Shown: piece after piece, positions 47,004 through 56,272 of the stretch
How the letters are laid out: each line of letters begins with the position of its first letter
How positions within the stretch are numbered: position 1 is the first letter of the stretch
DNA from: CAWCDJ01 sp963796675
Lineage (GTDB): Bacteria; Acidobacteriota; Terriglobia; Bryobacterales; Bryobacteraceae
Direction of reading: 5' to 3'
NCBI GenBank assembly: GCA_963796675.1
Contig: CAWCMS010000013.1
Location: forward strand, 124,001-188,000
Length of the DNA stretch: 64,000 nt
Notes under the pieces: model-generated
Databases searched by the model: none
The model's input: only the letters and a program-made list of their open reading frames with translations
What the model was told of the DNA's origin: nothing
Made by a program: the position numbers and the translations under genes

Positions 47004-48428
47004 ATGTCACGAGCACGCTCGCTGCTGATTCCCTGCCTCTCACTGGTGCTCGCGGCATGCGCGGTAGGGCCCGACTACCGGCGGCCAACGGTGAACGCTC
47101 CCGCGGTCTACCGCGGCGCGCCGGCCGCCCGGCAGGCCTCGCTTGCCGACCTGCCCTGGTGGGACATCTTCAAGGACGACACCCTCACCGGCCTGGTGAA
47201 GACCGCGATCGCCAACAACTACGACCTGGCCGCCGCGGCGGCGCGAGTCGAGCAGGCGCGGCAGGTGGCCGCCGAAGCGCGGTCGCTATACTTTCCCTCG
47301 CTCGGCTACGGGAACATCATCAGCTACGGCCACAACCAGTTCGTCAATAGCCCGGTGTCGCCTTCGCCCAGTGCCCAGGGCTTCCTGATGGCCATCGGGC
47401 GCGCCTCCTGGGAGCCGGACCTGTGGGGCCGGGTGCGCCGCACCAACGAAGGGGCACGGGCTCGCTACCTCGCGAGTGAGGGGCTGCGACGGGGAGTCAT
47501 GCTGGTACTCACCAGCGAAGTATCGCAAGCTTACTTCGAGCTTCTCGGCCTGCGATACCAGCTGGAGATCGTTCGACAGACTACCCAGACCTACACCTCC
47601 ACGCTCAAGCTCTTCACCGAACGCCAGCAGGGCGGGCTCGGCAATCAACTGCAGGTGTCGCGCGCGCAGGCCGATCTCGCCGCGGCGGCCGCACAGATCC
47701 CCGAGATCGAGCGGCGGATCGCGCTCAAGGAGAACGAGATCAGCATTCTGCTGGGCAGGAATCCGGGACCGATCGTCACGAAGCTGAAGCTGCTCGAAGA
47801 GAACGTGCCGCCCAGCGTCCCCGCGGGCCTGCCTTCCGCGCTGCTCGAGCGACGGCCCGATGTAGTAGCGGCCGCAGCCGAAGTGCGCTACGCCAATGCG
47901 CAGATCGGGGTCGCCCGCGCGGCCTACTTCCCCGAGATCGGACTCACCACCTTCTTCGGCAAGCTGAGCACGCCGCTCGCCGACGTGACCTCCGGCAACA
48001 CCAACGCCTGGAGCCTCGGCGCCAGTGCTTTCGGCCCGATCTTTCAGGGCGGCGCGCTCAAGGCGCGGCGTCGCCAGGCCGTGGCCTATTGGGAAGAGGC
48101 GCGCAATCGCTATATGCAGACCGCGCTCACCGCCTTCCGCGACGTTTCGGACGCCCTGGTCTCCCGCGATCAATTCGACTCCACTCGCACGGAATTGCTC
48201 CAGGCCGTCGCATCGAATGAGCGCGCCGTCGGTCTCGCCCGTGTGCGTTACGTCGAGGGCCTCTCCAACTACAACGAGGTGCTCGAGGCGCAGCAGCGGC
48301 TCTACCCCGCGCAGCTTGCACTGGCCGAGACCGAGATCAGCCGCCGCCTCGTGATCGTGCAGCTATACAAGGCCCTCGGCGGCGGGTGGAACCTGAGCGA
48401 TCCGCAATGGGCCGCCGGCCATCGCTAG
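47004..48428 (+). CDS. NodT/OprM-type outer membrane efflux lipoprotein
   Basis: A 474-residue outer-membrane factor with a lipoprotein signal ending in LAAC (LLIPCLSLVLAACAVGPDYR). It has the classic VGPDYRRPTVNAP start of the NodT family, followed by LPWWDIFKDDTLTGLVKTAI and two repeats of the long helical barrel. Its stop overlaps the end of the RND permease gene on the opposite strand by 4 bases, so it is convergent to the adaptor-permease pair rather than part of that operon. It is divergent from the PQQ dehydrogenase, with a 74-base spacer. Probably the channel for the 48425-52776 pump. Confidence 0.92.
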   Translation: MSRARSLLIPCLSLVLAACAVGPDYRRPTVNAPAVYRGAPAARQASLADLPWWDIFKDDTLTGLVKTAIANNYDLAAAAARVEQARQVAAEARSLYFPSLGYGNIISYGHNQFVNSPVSPSPSAQGFLMAIGRASWEPDLWGRVRRTNEGARARYLASEGLRRGVMLVLTSEVSQAYFELLGLRYQLEIVRQTTQTYTSTLKLFTERQQGGLGNQLQVSRAQADLAAAAAQIPEIERRIALKENEISILLGRNPGPIVTKLKLLEENVPPSVPAGLPSALLERRPDVVAAAAEVRYANAQIGVARAAYFPEIGLTTFFGKLSTPLADVTSGNTNAWSLGASAFGPIFQGGALKARRRQAVAYWEEARNRYMQTALTAFRDVSDALVSRDQFDSTRTELLQAVASNERAVGLARVRYVEGLSNYNEVLEAQQRLYPAQLALAETEISRRLVIVQLYKALGGGWNLSDPQWAAGHR

Positions 48429-51400
48429 TTCCGCGCCACTCTGAAGAACAGAGAATAGAGCACCGGCACCACGATCATGGTCAGCACGCAGGCGAATGCC
48501 AGGCCGAACATGATGGTGGCCGCCATCGCCACGAAGAACGGCTCCTGGAGCAGCGGAATCATGCCCAGCACCGTGGTCACCGCTACCAGCAGCACGGGAC
48601 GCAGACGGCTCACGCTGGCATCCACGATCGCGGGGTACGGCTCTTTGCCCAAATCGCGCTGCGTGTAGATTTCGTCCACCAGCACGATCGAATTCTTAAT
48701 TTGCTCGCCGCCCAGCGCGATCACGCCCAGCAGCGCCATGAAACCGAACGGCTGCCGCGTGAGCATCAGGCCCGCCGTCACTCCGATGATCGCCAGCGGA
48801 ACCGCCAGGCAGATCACCGCGGTCGCACGGATGGAGTTGAAGAGGCACACCACGATGAAGACCATCAGCAGCAGCGCCGCCGGCAGGGGCTTCGCAAGCG
48901 CGGCGCGCGCCTCCCGCGCGTCTTCGTCCTCGCCACCCCATTCGCGCAGATAGCCCGACGGCAGAACAATCTGGTCGATCTTCGGCTTCACGCGGTTGAG
49001 CAGGTGGCTGGGCAGTCCGGTGCGCGGGTTGGCATGTACCGTGATGGTGGCCTGCCGGTTGCGCCGCATCACTACGGGATCCTCCCATGCCACATCGACG
49101 CCCGAAACCACCTGGTTCATGGGAATCATCCGGTTCGCCGCGGGGCTCCAGATCTGCAGGTTGCGAATCATGTCGACGTCGCTGCGTTCGCCAAGCGGGG
49201 GCCGCGCGACGATCGGAAGAAGCCTCGTTTCCTGCGGAAAGATTCCGCGCCCCGCGCTGCCGGGCTCGCGATACATGCCGACCGTCCGGCCTTCGAAGCT
49301 GGCCTGCAAAGCATCCGAGACCTCGGCGCGCGTGATGCCGTTGCGGTTCGCCTGCAGGTCGAGCAGCTCCGGGCGGATCACCTTCACCGGTTCGCGCCAG
49401 TCGGAGCGCACCCCGATCGCGCCGCCGTCGTCTTCGAGGATTTTCTCCGCCTGCGCGGCGAGCACGCGCAGCTCCGCGTGATCGGGACCGCTGAAGCGAA
49501 CCTGGATGCGGCCTCCACTGCCCGGCCCAAGCAGGAATTTCTTGGCGACGACGTTGGCGTTGGGACGATTGTGGTCGAGATACCGCTGGATGGTGGCGAT
49601 CAGGCTATCGATCTTGTCCTGATCGTCCACCGCCACGAGGAACTCCACGTAAGCGGGGTTCGGCCGCTCGGGCGTGTAGACCAGCAGGAATCGCAAGCCG
49701 CCACTGCCTACAAACGACGTCACGTGGGTGACTCCGGACTGGGAGCGGATAAAGCGCTCGACGCCCGCGGCGAAGGCCTCCGACTCGCGGATGTCCGTCC
49801 CTGCGGGCAGGTAAGTGTCCACGAGGAACTGCGGGCGCGTGGCCGGCGGAAAGAAGCTCTGGTCGAGGTTGCGGAAGCCGATAAGCCCCAGCACGAACAG
49901 GCCGATCGCCGCCAGCAGCACTGTCCAGCGAAATCGTAGCGCTCCGATTAGCATCCGCCGGTAGCTGCGGTATAGCAGCCCCGCATACGCATCTTCTTCT
50001 CCTTCGCCGGTATGCGGGCGGAAGAGGTGATAGCCCAACAGTGGCGTCACCGTGATGGCCGCCACCCAGCTCAGGGCGAGCGAGATCGCAATCACCCAGA
50101 AGAGCGAGTTGCAGTATTCGCCCGTGCGGTCTTCCGAAAGCCCGATGGCCGCGAACGCCACCACCGCGATGCCCGTGGCGCCGAACAGCGGCCATTTGTT
50201 CTGCGCGATCACATCGCGAATGACCGATATCTTTTCCTCGCCCGCCTCGATCCGCACCTTCAGGCTTTCGGTTACGACAATCGCGTTGTCCGTGAGCATG
50301 CACAGCGCGATGATCAGAGCGCCGAGTGAAATGCGCTCCATCAAAAGGCTGCCATCGATATACATCACCAGAAAGGTGCCCATGATCGTCAGGAACAGAA
50401 CGAAGCCGATCATGAAGCCCGCCTTCCGACCCATGGCGAACAACAGCACGACGAAGACGATGGTTACCGCCTTCCCCAGGTTGAAGATGAACTCGCCGGT
50501 GGCCTTCGTGACTGCGGTGGGCTGGAAGTTGATTTCGCCGATCTGGATCCCGACGGGCCGGTCGTGCTTCAACTCTTCCAGCTTGCGTTCGATCGCCTGA
50601 CCCATCTTCACTACGTTGCCGCCGCTTACCGTCGAGACGCCGATGCCGATCGCCGGCCGCTGGTCGAATCGCAGCAGGCGGGTGGGCGGATCTTCGTAGC
50701 CCCGCTGCACAGTCGCAATGTCTCTCAGAAAGAGCTGCCGGCCGCTGCGGTCAGACCCGATTACCAGCCCGAGCATATCCTTCGCCGACTGGAACCCGCC
50801 CGTAGATTCAATCGCCACCCGTTCCGCGCCTACGCGCACATGGCCGCCGTCTGACGCAAAGTTGCGAGCCTGAAGCTGGCGATAGATCTGGTCTTCGCTG
50901 ATCCCCAGGCCGGCCAGCCGCTGCCGCGAGATTTCGAGAAACGCCTGCTCCTGCTGCTGGCCGAACAGCTCCACCTTCTTCACGTCCCGCACCAGCAGCA
51001 ATTCGCGCCGCAGATAGTCCGCATAGCGGAGCAGTTCGGGCAGCGTATAGCCGTCGCCGGAAATCGCGAGGAACACGCCGTATACGTCGCCGAAATCGTC
51101 GATCACCAGCGACGTCCCGCGCACCGGCGGCGGCAGGCTCGCCTGAATGTCGTTGATCTTGCGGCGAAGCTCGTCCCACACTTGCGGGATCTTGTCCTTG
51201 TCGTAGCGATCCTGGATCACCGCCGTCACTACCGAGCGGCCGCGCGTGGATTCCGACTCCACGCGCTTGAGCTGCCCCAGTTGCTGGCAGGCGATCTCGA
51301 TCGGGTTACTGACCTCTTGCGCAACTTCCTCGGCGCTTGCCCCCGGATACGGAGTCACGATCAGCGCTTCTTTGATGGTGAACTCCGGATCTTCCAGCCG

Positions 51401-51499
51401 GCCCAGCTTCAGGTACGCGAATGTTCCGCCCAGCAGCACGAAGACGATCGATGCGTAGATCACGCGGTTGCGCCGCACCGAGAACTCGCCGATGTTCAT
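48425..51499 (-). CDS. RND efflux permease (AcrB/MexF-like)
   Basis: A 1,024-residue proton-driven RND pump starting MNIGEFSVRRNRVIYASIVF. The loops and two six-helix groups are intact. The TM4 region reads ALCMLTDNAIVVTESLKVR, with Asp-Asn where the first pump (16411) has Asp-Asp, a variant found in some RND branches. The C-terminal helices FGLAFACVLTMIVVPVLYSL end normally. The gene overlaps the adaptor start region by 4 bases. The adjacent DcaP-like porin and lipoprotein channel complete the set. Substrate unknown. Confidence 0.92.
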   Translation of the reverse strand: MNIGEFSVRRNRVIYASIVFVLLGGTFAYLKLGRLEDPEFTIKEALIVTPYPGASAEEVAQEVSNPIEIACQQLGQLKRVESESTRGRSVVTAVIQDRYDKDKIPQVWDELRRKINDIQASLPPPVRGTSLVIDDFGDVYGVFLAISGDGYTLPELLRYADYLRRELLLVRDVKKVELFGQQQEQAFLEISRQRLAGLGISEDQIYRQLQARNFASDGGHVRVGAERVAIESTGGFQSAKDMLGLVIGSDRSGRQLFLRDIATVQRGYEDPPTRLLRFDQRPAIGIGVSTVSGGNVVKMGQAIERKLEELKHDRPVGIQIGEINFQPTAVTKATGEFIFNLGKAVTIVFVVLLFAMGRKAGFMIGFVLFLTIMGTFLVMYIDGSLLMERISLGALIIALCMLTDNAIVVTESLKVRIEAGEEKISVIRDVIAQNKWPLFGATGIAVVAFAAIGLSEDRTGEYCNSLFWVIAISLALSWVAAITVTPLLGYHLFRPHTGEGEEDAYAGLLYRSYRRMLIGALRFRWTVLLAAIGLFVLGLIGFRNLDQSFFPPATRPQFLVDTYLPAGTDIRESEAFAAGVERFIRSQSGVTHVTSFVGSGGLRFLLVYTPERPNPAYVEFLVAVDDQDKIDSLIATIQRYLDHNRPNANVVAKKFLLGPGSGGRIQVRFSGPDHAELRVLAAQAEKILEDDGGAIGVRSDWREPVKVIRPELLDLQANRNGITRAEVSDALQASFEGRTVGMYREPGSAGRGIFPQETRLLPIVARPPLGERSDVDMIRNLQIWSPAANRMIPMNQVVSGVDVAWEDPVVMRRNRQATITVHANPRTGLPSHLLNRVKPKIDQIVLPSGYLREWGGEDEDAREARAALAKPLPAALLLMVFIVVCLFNSIRATAVICLAVPLAIIGVTAGLMLTRQPFGFMALLGVIALGGEQIKNSIVLVDEIYTQRDLGKEPYPAIVDASVSRLRPVLLVAVTTVLGMIPLLQEPFFVAMAATIMFGLAFACVLTMIVVPVLYSLFFRVARN

Positions 51500-52776
51500 G
51501 GCCGGCTGTCTCCGAGCGCATTGCCGAGTTCCCGCACCTTCATTCCGTCGCGCAGGAATTCCGAGCCGGCCACAGCGATCCGCTCACCGGCAACAAGACC
51601 GGTGACGATTTCGACGTCGCCGTCCTTGACCGCCCCCATCGCGACCAGCCGCGATCGCACAGTGCCATCGGCGCCGACGATCCACACCACCTGGCGCCCA
51701 TCCGGCTGCCGGGTGACCGCGGTGATCGGCACGAAGGTACCGCTCGCCTGGCTGCGCGGCCGCGGATACGTCACCGTCACCTGCGCGGTCATGCCGGGCA
51801 GGATCAGGATCCCCTTGGGAGGCCGCATGCCGAAGCGCACCTGGAAGGTCTGGGTGGCCGGGTCCGCTACCTGTGCCATTTCGCTCACGCGCACGGGAAC
51901 CCGCAGACCCGGCGCCTTGGGAAACTCGGCTGCCATCTGCGAGACTGTGCCGCGGCGGAAGCCCGTGGACATCACGGCCTCGGGTACGTCCGCGACGATA
52001 TCGACCTCCTCGGTGTTCTGAAACTTCAACACCGGCCGGGCCGCCGCGACCACCTGGCCTTCGTCGATCAGCCGCTGCGCGATCACACCGTTGTACGGCG
52101 CTCGTAGAATCGTGTCGCTCAGCAGGACCCTGGCCTCGTCGAGTCGCCCTTCGAGCGAGCGCACCTGCCCCTCCTGCGCCGCGATCTCCTCCTGGCGCGC
52201 CGCTACGCCCTTTTCCACCATCTGTCTGGCGGCCTTTTGCTCCTCCTGCGCAACGCTGTAAGCGGTCTGCGCAAGATCGTACTCCGAGGTAGACACGGCG
52301 CCCGTGGGAAGCAGGCGCTTGTAGCGCTCGAACTCGGTACGGGTGTTCGCCAGCTTCGCTTCGGCCGCGCGCAGGGCCGCTTCGCGGCGCAACTGCTCTT
52401 CCGTGCGCTCCCCGGTCCGCAGTGCCTCGAGCACGGCCTTCCCCTGGTCGAGCTGCCCCTGCGCGGCCAGGCGCCTCGCCTCGTATTCACTCTGGCGCAG
52501 GCGGCTGACCACCTGGCCCCGCGTCACGCGCTGGCCTTCTTTGACCGGTAGCCGGACCACCAGGCCCGGCACCTGGAAGGCCAGCTCGACGCTCTTCGCA
52601 GCCTCGACTCTGCCGGGGAACGTCCGTGTATACGATCCGCCGCCCGCGCCGACCGTCATGGTTTTCACGGGACGAATCAATTCGGCGGGAGCTGGACTTT
52701 CCCGCGAGCAGCCGGCGGCGAGTACCATGCCACACAGCGCCAACCCCAGGGCCATGCCACCGTTGGCGATGTTCAT
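51496..52776 (-). CDS. RND periplasmic adaptor (membrane fusion lipoprotein)
   Basis: A 426-residue membrane-fusion protein with a lipobox (MVLAAGCSRES). It shows the first barrel-sandwich half (VVRLPVKEGQRVTRGQVVSR), a long coiled-coil hairpin (about residues 100-215), the second half (RAPYNGVIAQRLIDEGQVVA) and a beta-barrel/membrane-proximal part (FEVRFGMRPP-like and ILPGMTAQVTV). The permease start overlaps its end by 4 bases. The porin gene ends 18 bases upstream. Length and order of domains are normal for HlyD/MexA-type adaptors. Confidence 0.91.
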   Translation of the reverse strand: MNIANGGMALGLALCGMVLAAGCSRESPAPAELIRPVKTMTVGAGGGSYTRTFPGRVEAAKSVELAFQVPGLVVRLPVKEGQRVTRGQVVSRLRQSEYEARRLAAQGQLDQGKAVLEALRTGERTEEQLRREAALRAAEAKLANTRTEFERYKRLLPTGAVSTSEYDLAQTAYSVAQEEQKAARQMVEKGVAARQEEIAAQEGQVRSLEGRLDEARVLLSDTILRAPYNGVIAQRLIDEGQVVAAARPVLKFQNTEEVDIVADVPEAVMSTGFRRGTVSQMAAEFPKAPGLRVPVRVSEMAQVADPATQTFQVRFGMRPPKGILILPGMTAQVTVTYPRPRSQASGTFVPITAVTRQPDGRQVVWIVGADGTVRSRLVAMGAVKDGDVEIVTGLVAGERIAVAGSEFLRDGMKVRELGNALGDSRP

Positions 52777-52794
52777 GTTTCTTCACTCCTGCGA

Positions 52795-54021
52795 TTAGCC
52801 GTAACTCGCGGTGGAGCGCAGGCGCTTCGTCCAGTAGTGCTGGTAGCCCGCGGAGGCCGACCAGGTCGGAGTCGCCACCAGGTGCCCGTTCGCGTCGAAT
52901 CCCACGTCGGAGCCCAGGCCGTAGTTGTCGTTATAGTAGTTTGCGATACCGCGGCCGCCGATCCCCTGGAACACGATGTTGTCTCGCGACCGGCCGAACC
53001 GCCACGCCCCGGAAACCGACGCGCCGTATCCCGTGCGGTGCCTTCTCAAGTCCGGAATGTTCGTATCGGGGATGAAGCCGCCCACCGACCTCACGATCGC
53101 CCCCACCTGGATGTGCCCGTGGTTGTTCTCGTGGCGAAAGTGCGCGGCAAAGTCCGGCCGCGTGGAAGTCGGCACCGGCACGCCGAAGACCGTGCTGAAC
53201 GGCGCGTCCGTACCGGACTTCTCGACCGAGGCGGCGATCCAGTTCTCGGAATCGAACGCGTAGGTGTAGCGCAACGGCGGCGTGCGCAGCCCCATCATAC
53301 CCGGCGGCCCCTGGAAGTCGAGAGTGTCCGGCCACACGTCGGGATCTCCGAAGACGCTCCAGGTCTGGCCCGCGAGAAAGTTTTTGTACTGCCCCCAGAA
53401 TGACCGCAGGTTCGGCACGTTCCGCCCGACTACGCCGTAGAAATCGAAGTCCATGAAGACCTTCAACGTGTCGTTGCCGAGCGGCTGGCGGAACTCCGAG
53501 ACAAACCGCGAAGGCCGGACAGCCACGGTCGAGTTGAGTGAATTCGGCTGCGGCGCGTCCGGGAAGCTCGCCGGCACCATGCCGCCGTAGAAGAGCCCCG
53601 CGAAGCTGGTGTCGTAGAAGAAATCGGTTTTGACGAAGCCGCTGAAGCGGATAAGCGTCTGCGTGCCGGGCACGCGAAAGTAGCCCTTCAGCGTTGGGTC
53701 GATCTCTTCATTGTTGAGGCGGGCCGCCTCTTCGGGGAAATCGGAATCGGTCTGGCGGGTTCGCGTTTCGTTGCCAATGTACGTGACAGGCAGCCGCGGC
53801 CCCGCCACGGCCGCCGGGGCGGCAGCCGGCTGCGGGGGCACAGCGCGCGCCTTCTGTGCCTGCTCGAGCGCGGCGATCTGCCGCTGCAGAGTCGTCATTT
53901 CCGACTCGAGTTGCTGGAGCTTCTGTTTGAGCTGCTGCAAGTCCGCCCCGCCGGCCTGTGCCCGGGCACACCATGAGATTGCACACAACAGTCCGGCGAC
54001 ACGAAGCCCTCGCGCTCCCAT
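52795..54021 (-). CDS. DcaP-like outer membrane porin
   Basis: A 408-residue protein with a signal peptide (LRVAGLLCAISWCARAQAGG). A short coiled-coil (LQQLKQKLQQLESEMTTLQR) is followed by a long beta-strand-rich region (FSGFVKTDFFYDTSFAG, GNDTLKVFMDFDFYG, RYTYAFDSENWIAAS). The N-terminal coiled-coil and barrel fit the DcaP trimeric porins, which import small acidic solutes. It is the first gene of the operon with the second RND pump, unusual because porins and pumps work in opposite directions. The C-terminal strand ends in TASYG without a terminal Phe or Trp, which is slightly atypical. Confidence 0.8.
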   Translation of the reverse strand: MGARGLRVAGLLCAISWCARAQAGGADLQQLKQKLQQLESEMTTLQRQIAALEQAQKARAVPPQPAAAPAAVAGPRLPVTYIGNETRTRQTDSDFPEEAARLNNEEIDPTLKGYFRVPGTQTLIRFSGFVKTDFFYDTSFAGLFYGGMVPASFPDAPQPNSLNSTVAVRPSRFVSEFRQPLGNDTLKVFMDFDFYGVVGRNVPNLRSFWGQYKNFLAGQTWSVFGDPDVWPDTLDFQGPPGMMGLRTPPLRYTYAFDSENWIAASVEKSGTDAPFSTVFGVPVPTSTRPDFAAHFRHENNHGHIQVGAIVRSVGGFIPDTNIPDLRRHRTGYGASVSGAWRFGRSRDNIVFQGIGGRGIANYYNDNYGLGSDVGFDANGHLVATPTWSASAGYQHYWTKRLRSTASYG

Positions 54022-54132
54022 GAGCCAAGTGGATTCCCGCGCAGTGGCGCCGTTGCATTAAATTTCGCAGTCCTGGCAACGGTGGCCGAGCAGCCCCTTC
54101 GCTTAGAATTCGTGCGATAGTGAGGTCTTAGG

Positions 54133-54208
54133 GGGCCCTTAGCTCAGCGGTTAGAGCAGCGGACTCATAATCCGTCGGTCGTAGGTTCAAATCCTACAGG
54201 GCCCACCA
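54133..54208 (+). tRNA. tRNA-Ile2(CAT, lysidine type) with encoded CCA
   Basis: A 76-base cloverleaf. The 7-base acceptor stem GGGCCCT (54133-54139) pairs with AGGGCCC (54198-54204). The D-arm is TTAGCTCAGCGGTTAGAGCA, the anticodon loop CTCATAA gives anticodon CAT, the T-arm is GTAGGTTCAAATCCTAC, and the discriminator A and CCA are encoded. The overall sequence closely resembles the minor isoleucine tRNA whose C34 is changed to lysidine by TilS to read ATA, rather than initiator or elongator tRNA-Met. It lies between the porin operon and the MmcQ-like gene. Confidence 0.92.
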
Positions 54209-54244
54209 AATCAAGGCTTCCCCTACTTGAGTCAAAATGGAACC

Positions 54245-54622
54245 ATGCCGACTCGACCCTCTGGCGGGGACCGCTGCCCGGCGCGGTTATCGACGCTCTG
54301 CCTCGCGTTGCCGGAAGCGGTTCGCGAGGACTGCCACGGACACGTCGCGTTCCTGGTGCGCAAGAGGACCTTCGCTTATTTCCTGAACAATCACCACGGC
54401 GACGGAATCGTGTCGATTGCGTGCAAAGTCCTCCCGGGTGACAACGCGGCACTGGCGGCTGGCCAACCGGCTCGCTTCTACCTTCCCGCCTATATCGGCT
54501 CGAGAGGCTGGGTCGCCCTGCGGCTCGATGCCGGCAAGGTCGATTGGGAAGAGGTCGCCGAATTGGTCACGACCAGCTATCAACTGGTCGCGCCGAAGCG
54601 GTTGGCATCGCAAGTCACCTAG
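54245..54622 (+). CDS. MmcQ/YjbR-family protein
   Basis: A 125-residue protein of the MmcQ/YjbR alpha/beta fold. LSTLCLALPEAVREDCHGHV, FLVRKRTFAYFLNNHHGDGI and the C-terminal WVALRLDAGKVDWEEVAELV with TSYQLVAPKRL are typical. The family is small, cytoplasmic and of uncertain function, often annotated as DNA-binding by remote similarity. I chose ATG 54245; an in-frame ATG at 54227 is possible. The gene follows the tRNA closely and converges with the small CxxC gene by a 4-base overlap. Confidence 0.82.
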   Translation: MPTRPSGGDRCPARLSTLCLALPEAVREDCHGHVAFLVRKRTFAYFLNNHHGDGIVSIACKVLPGDNAALAAGQPARFYLPAYIGSRGWVALRLDAGKVDWEEVAELVTTSYQLVAPKRLASQVT

Positions 54623-54789
54623 GCCGCCGCGGGACTGTCGCTGGTGTTCTCGCTCTCTTCGTAAAAGTAGCGCGTGACCTGCTCGCGCCACCAGTGGTGG
54701 ATACTCAGGGTCGCAGCGTGGATCTCGTCATCGTGCTCCTGAAGGCAGATGGAGCACTCGGAGCCGGCGGCTTCGGAATCCTCAAACAT
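54619..54789 (-). CDS. Small acidic CxxC protein
   Basis: A 56-residue protein from ATG 54789, which has GGGAGAAG 6-8 bases upstream. The sequence is acidic and contains CSICLQEHDDEIHAATLSIH: a C-x2-C pair followed by an acidic and His-rich segment, possibly metal binding. It ends just after a Tyr/Glu-rich part (RYFYEESENTSDSPAAA). It lies downstream of hslU in the same orientation, with a 120-base gap. I do not recognise a family. Confidence 0.55.
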   Translation of the reverse strand: MFEDSEAAGSECSICLQEHDDEIHAATLSIHHWWREQVTRYFYEESENTSDSPAAA

Positions 54790-54909
54790 AGGCGCTTCTC
54801 CCTTGGTCCCGAGGATAGGTCCAATTCCAGCCCTCCACAAGACCGCAGAGGTAAACGTTATCGTATAGACTTCGGTTACTGCATTTCCCCGACCGGTGGA
54901 TATACCAAA

Positions 54910-56268
54910 TTACAAAATGTACCGGCTCAGGTCCTGATCCTTCACGATGTCCGCCAGTTGCTTGCGCACATAGTTCGCGTCCACCTTCACGGTCTTTTTC
55001 TTTAAGTCCGGACCTTCGAACGAGACTTCTTCCAGCAGCTTCTCCATGATGGTGTGCAGCCGCCGCGCGCCGATGTTCTCCGCCCGCTCGTTCACCTGCG
55101 CCGCGAATTTCGCCACTTCCTCCAGCGCGTCTTCCGTCAGCACCAGCTTGATGCCTTCGGTTTCGAGCAGCGCCGTGTACTGCTTCGCCAGCGCGTTTTT
55201 GGGCTCCTTCAGGATGCGGATGAAGTCCTCCACCGACAGCGACTTCAACTCCACGCGGATCGGGAACCGCCCCTGCAGCTCCGGAATCATGTCGCTCGGC
55301 TTCGAAACGTGGAACGCTCCGGCCGCGATGAACAGAATGTGGTCCGTCCGCACGAACCCGTATCGCGTGTTCACGGTGGTGCCTTCCACGATCGGCAGGA
55401 TATCGCGCTGCACGCCCTCGCGGCTCACGTCCGGACCGTGCCCGCTTTCGCGGCCGGCGATCTTGTCGATCTCGTCGAGGAAGATGATGCCGCTCGATTC
55501 CACGCGCTCCAGCGCCACGCGCGTCACCTGGTCCATGTCGATCAGCTTCTGCTCTTCTTCCTGCACCAGGTAATCGAGCGCTTCGGCCACCCGCATCTTC
55601 CGGCGCCGCGTCTTCTGGCCGAAAAGACTGGGCAGCATGTCTTTCAGGTTGATGCCCATCTCTTCGATTCCCGCGTTTGTGGTGATCTCGAACGTCGGCC
55701 CGCGGTCTTTCACGTCGAGCTCCACCAACCGCTCGTCGAGCTTGCCTTCGCGCAGGCGCTCGCGCAGCTTTTCGCGCGTCCGGTCGGCGCTCTCGCTCGG
55801 CTCCGTCTGCGGCGGCATCAGCAGGTCGAGCAACCGCTCCTCGGCGTTCGATTCCGCGCGGTCGGCCACCTCGTCCAGCCGCTCCTCACGCACCATGTCG
55901 ATGGCGATGTCCACCAGGTCGCGGATCATCGACTCCACGTCGCGCCCCACGTACCCGACTTCCGTGAACTTGCTCGCTTCCACCTTGAGGAAGGGCGAAT
56001 TCGAGAGCTTCGCCAGCCGTCGGGCCAGTTCCGTCTTCCCGACGCCCGTGGGGCCGATCATGAGGATGTTCTTCGGCATCACCTCTTCGGCCATCTCCGG
56101 CGGCAGCTTCTGCCGGCGGATGCGGTTCCGCAGTGCGATGGCGACGGCGCGCTTTGCTTCCGCCTGCCCCACCACGTGCTTGTCCAGTTCCCGAACGATC
56201 TCGCGAGGGGTCAGCTCGTCCAGAATCGGTTCCTCGTCCACGGATTGCCCCGGCAGATAGATTACCAT
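54910..56268 (-). CDS. hslU: ATP-dependent protease ATPase subunit HslU
   Basis: A 452-residue AAA+ unfoldase of the HslVU protease. Walker A LMIGPTGVGKTELARRLAKL and Walker B GIIFLDEIDKIAGRESGHGP are present, plus the intermediate domain (about 110-240) with many Glu and Arg. The sensor/box II ERAENIGARRLHTIMEKLLE and C-terminal LSRYIL, which docks into HslV, also fit. It starts 4 bases after the hslV stop. Length is normal for HslU and the C-terminal hydrophobic tail is intact. Confidence 0.96.
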   Translation of the reverse strand: MVIYLPGQSVDEEPILDELTPREIVRELDKHVVGQAEAKRAVAIALRNRIRRQKLPPEMAEEVMPKNILMIGPTGVGKTELARRLAKLSNSPFLKVEASKFTEVGYVGRDVESMIRDLVDIAIDMVREERLDEVADRAESNAEERLLDLLMPPQTEPSESADRTREKLRERLREGKLDERLVELDVKDRGPTFEITTNAGIEEMGINLKDMLPSLFGQKTRRRKMRVAEALDYLVQEEEQKLIDMDQVTRVALERVESSGIIFLDEIDKIAGRESGHGPDVSREGVQRDILPIVEGTTVNTRYGFVRTDHILFIAAGAFHVSKPSDMIPELQGRFPIRVELKSLSVEDFIRILKEPKNALAKQYTALLETEGIKLVLTEDALEEVAKFAAQVNERAENIGARRLHTIMEKLLEEVSFEGPDLKKKTVKVDANYVRKQLADIVKDQDLSRYIL

Positions 56269-56272
56269 CGCC

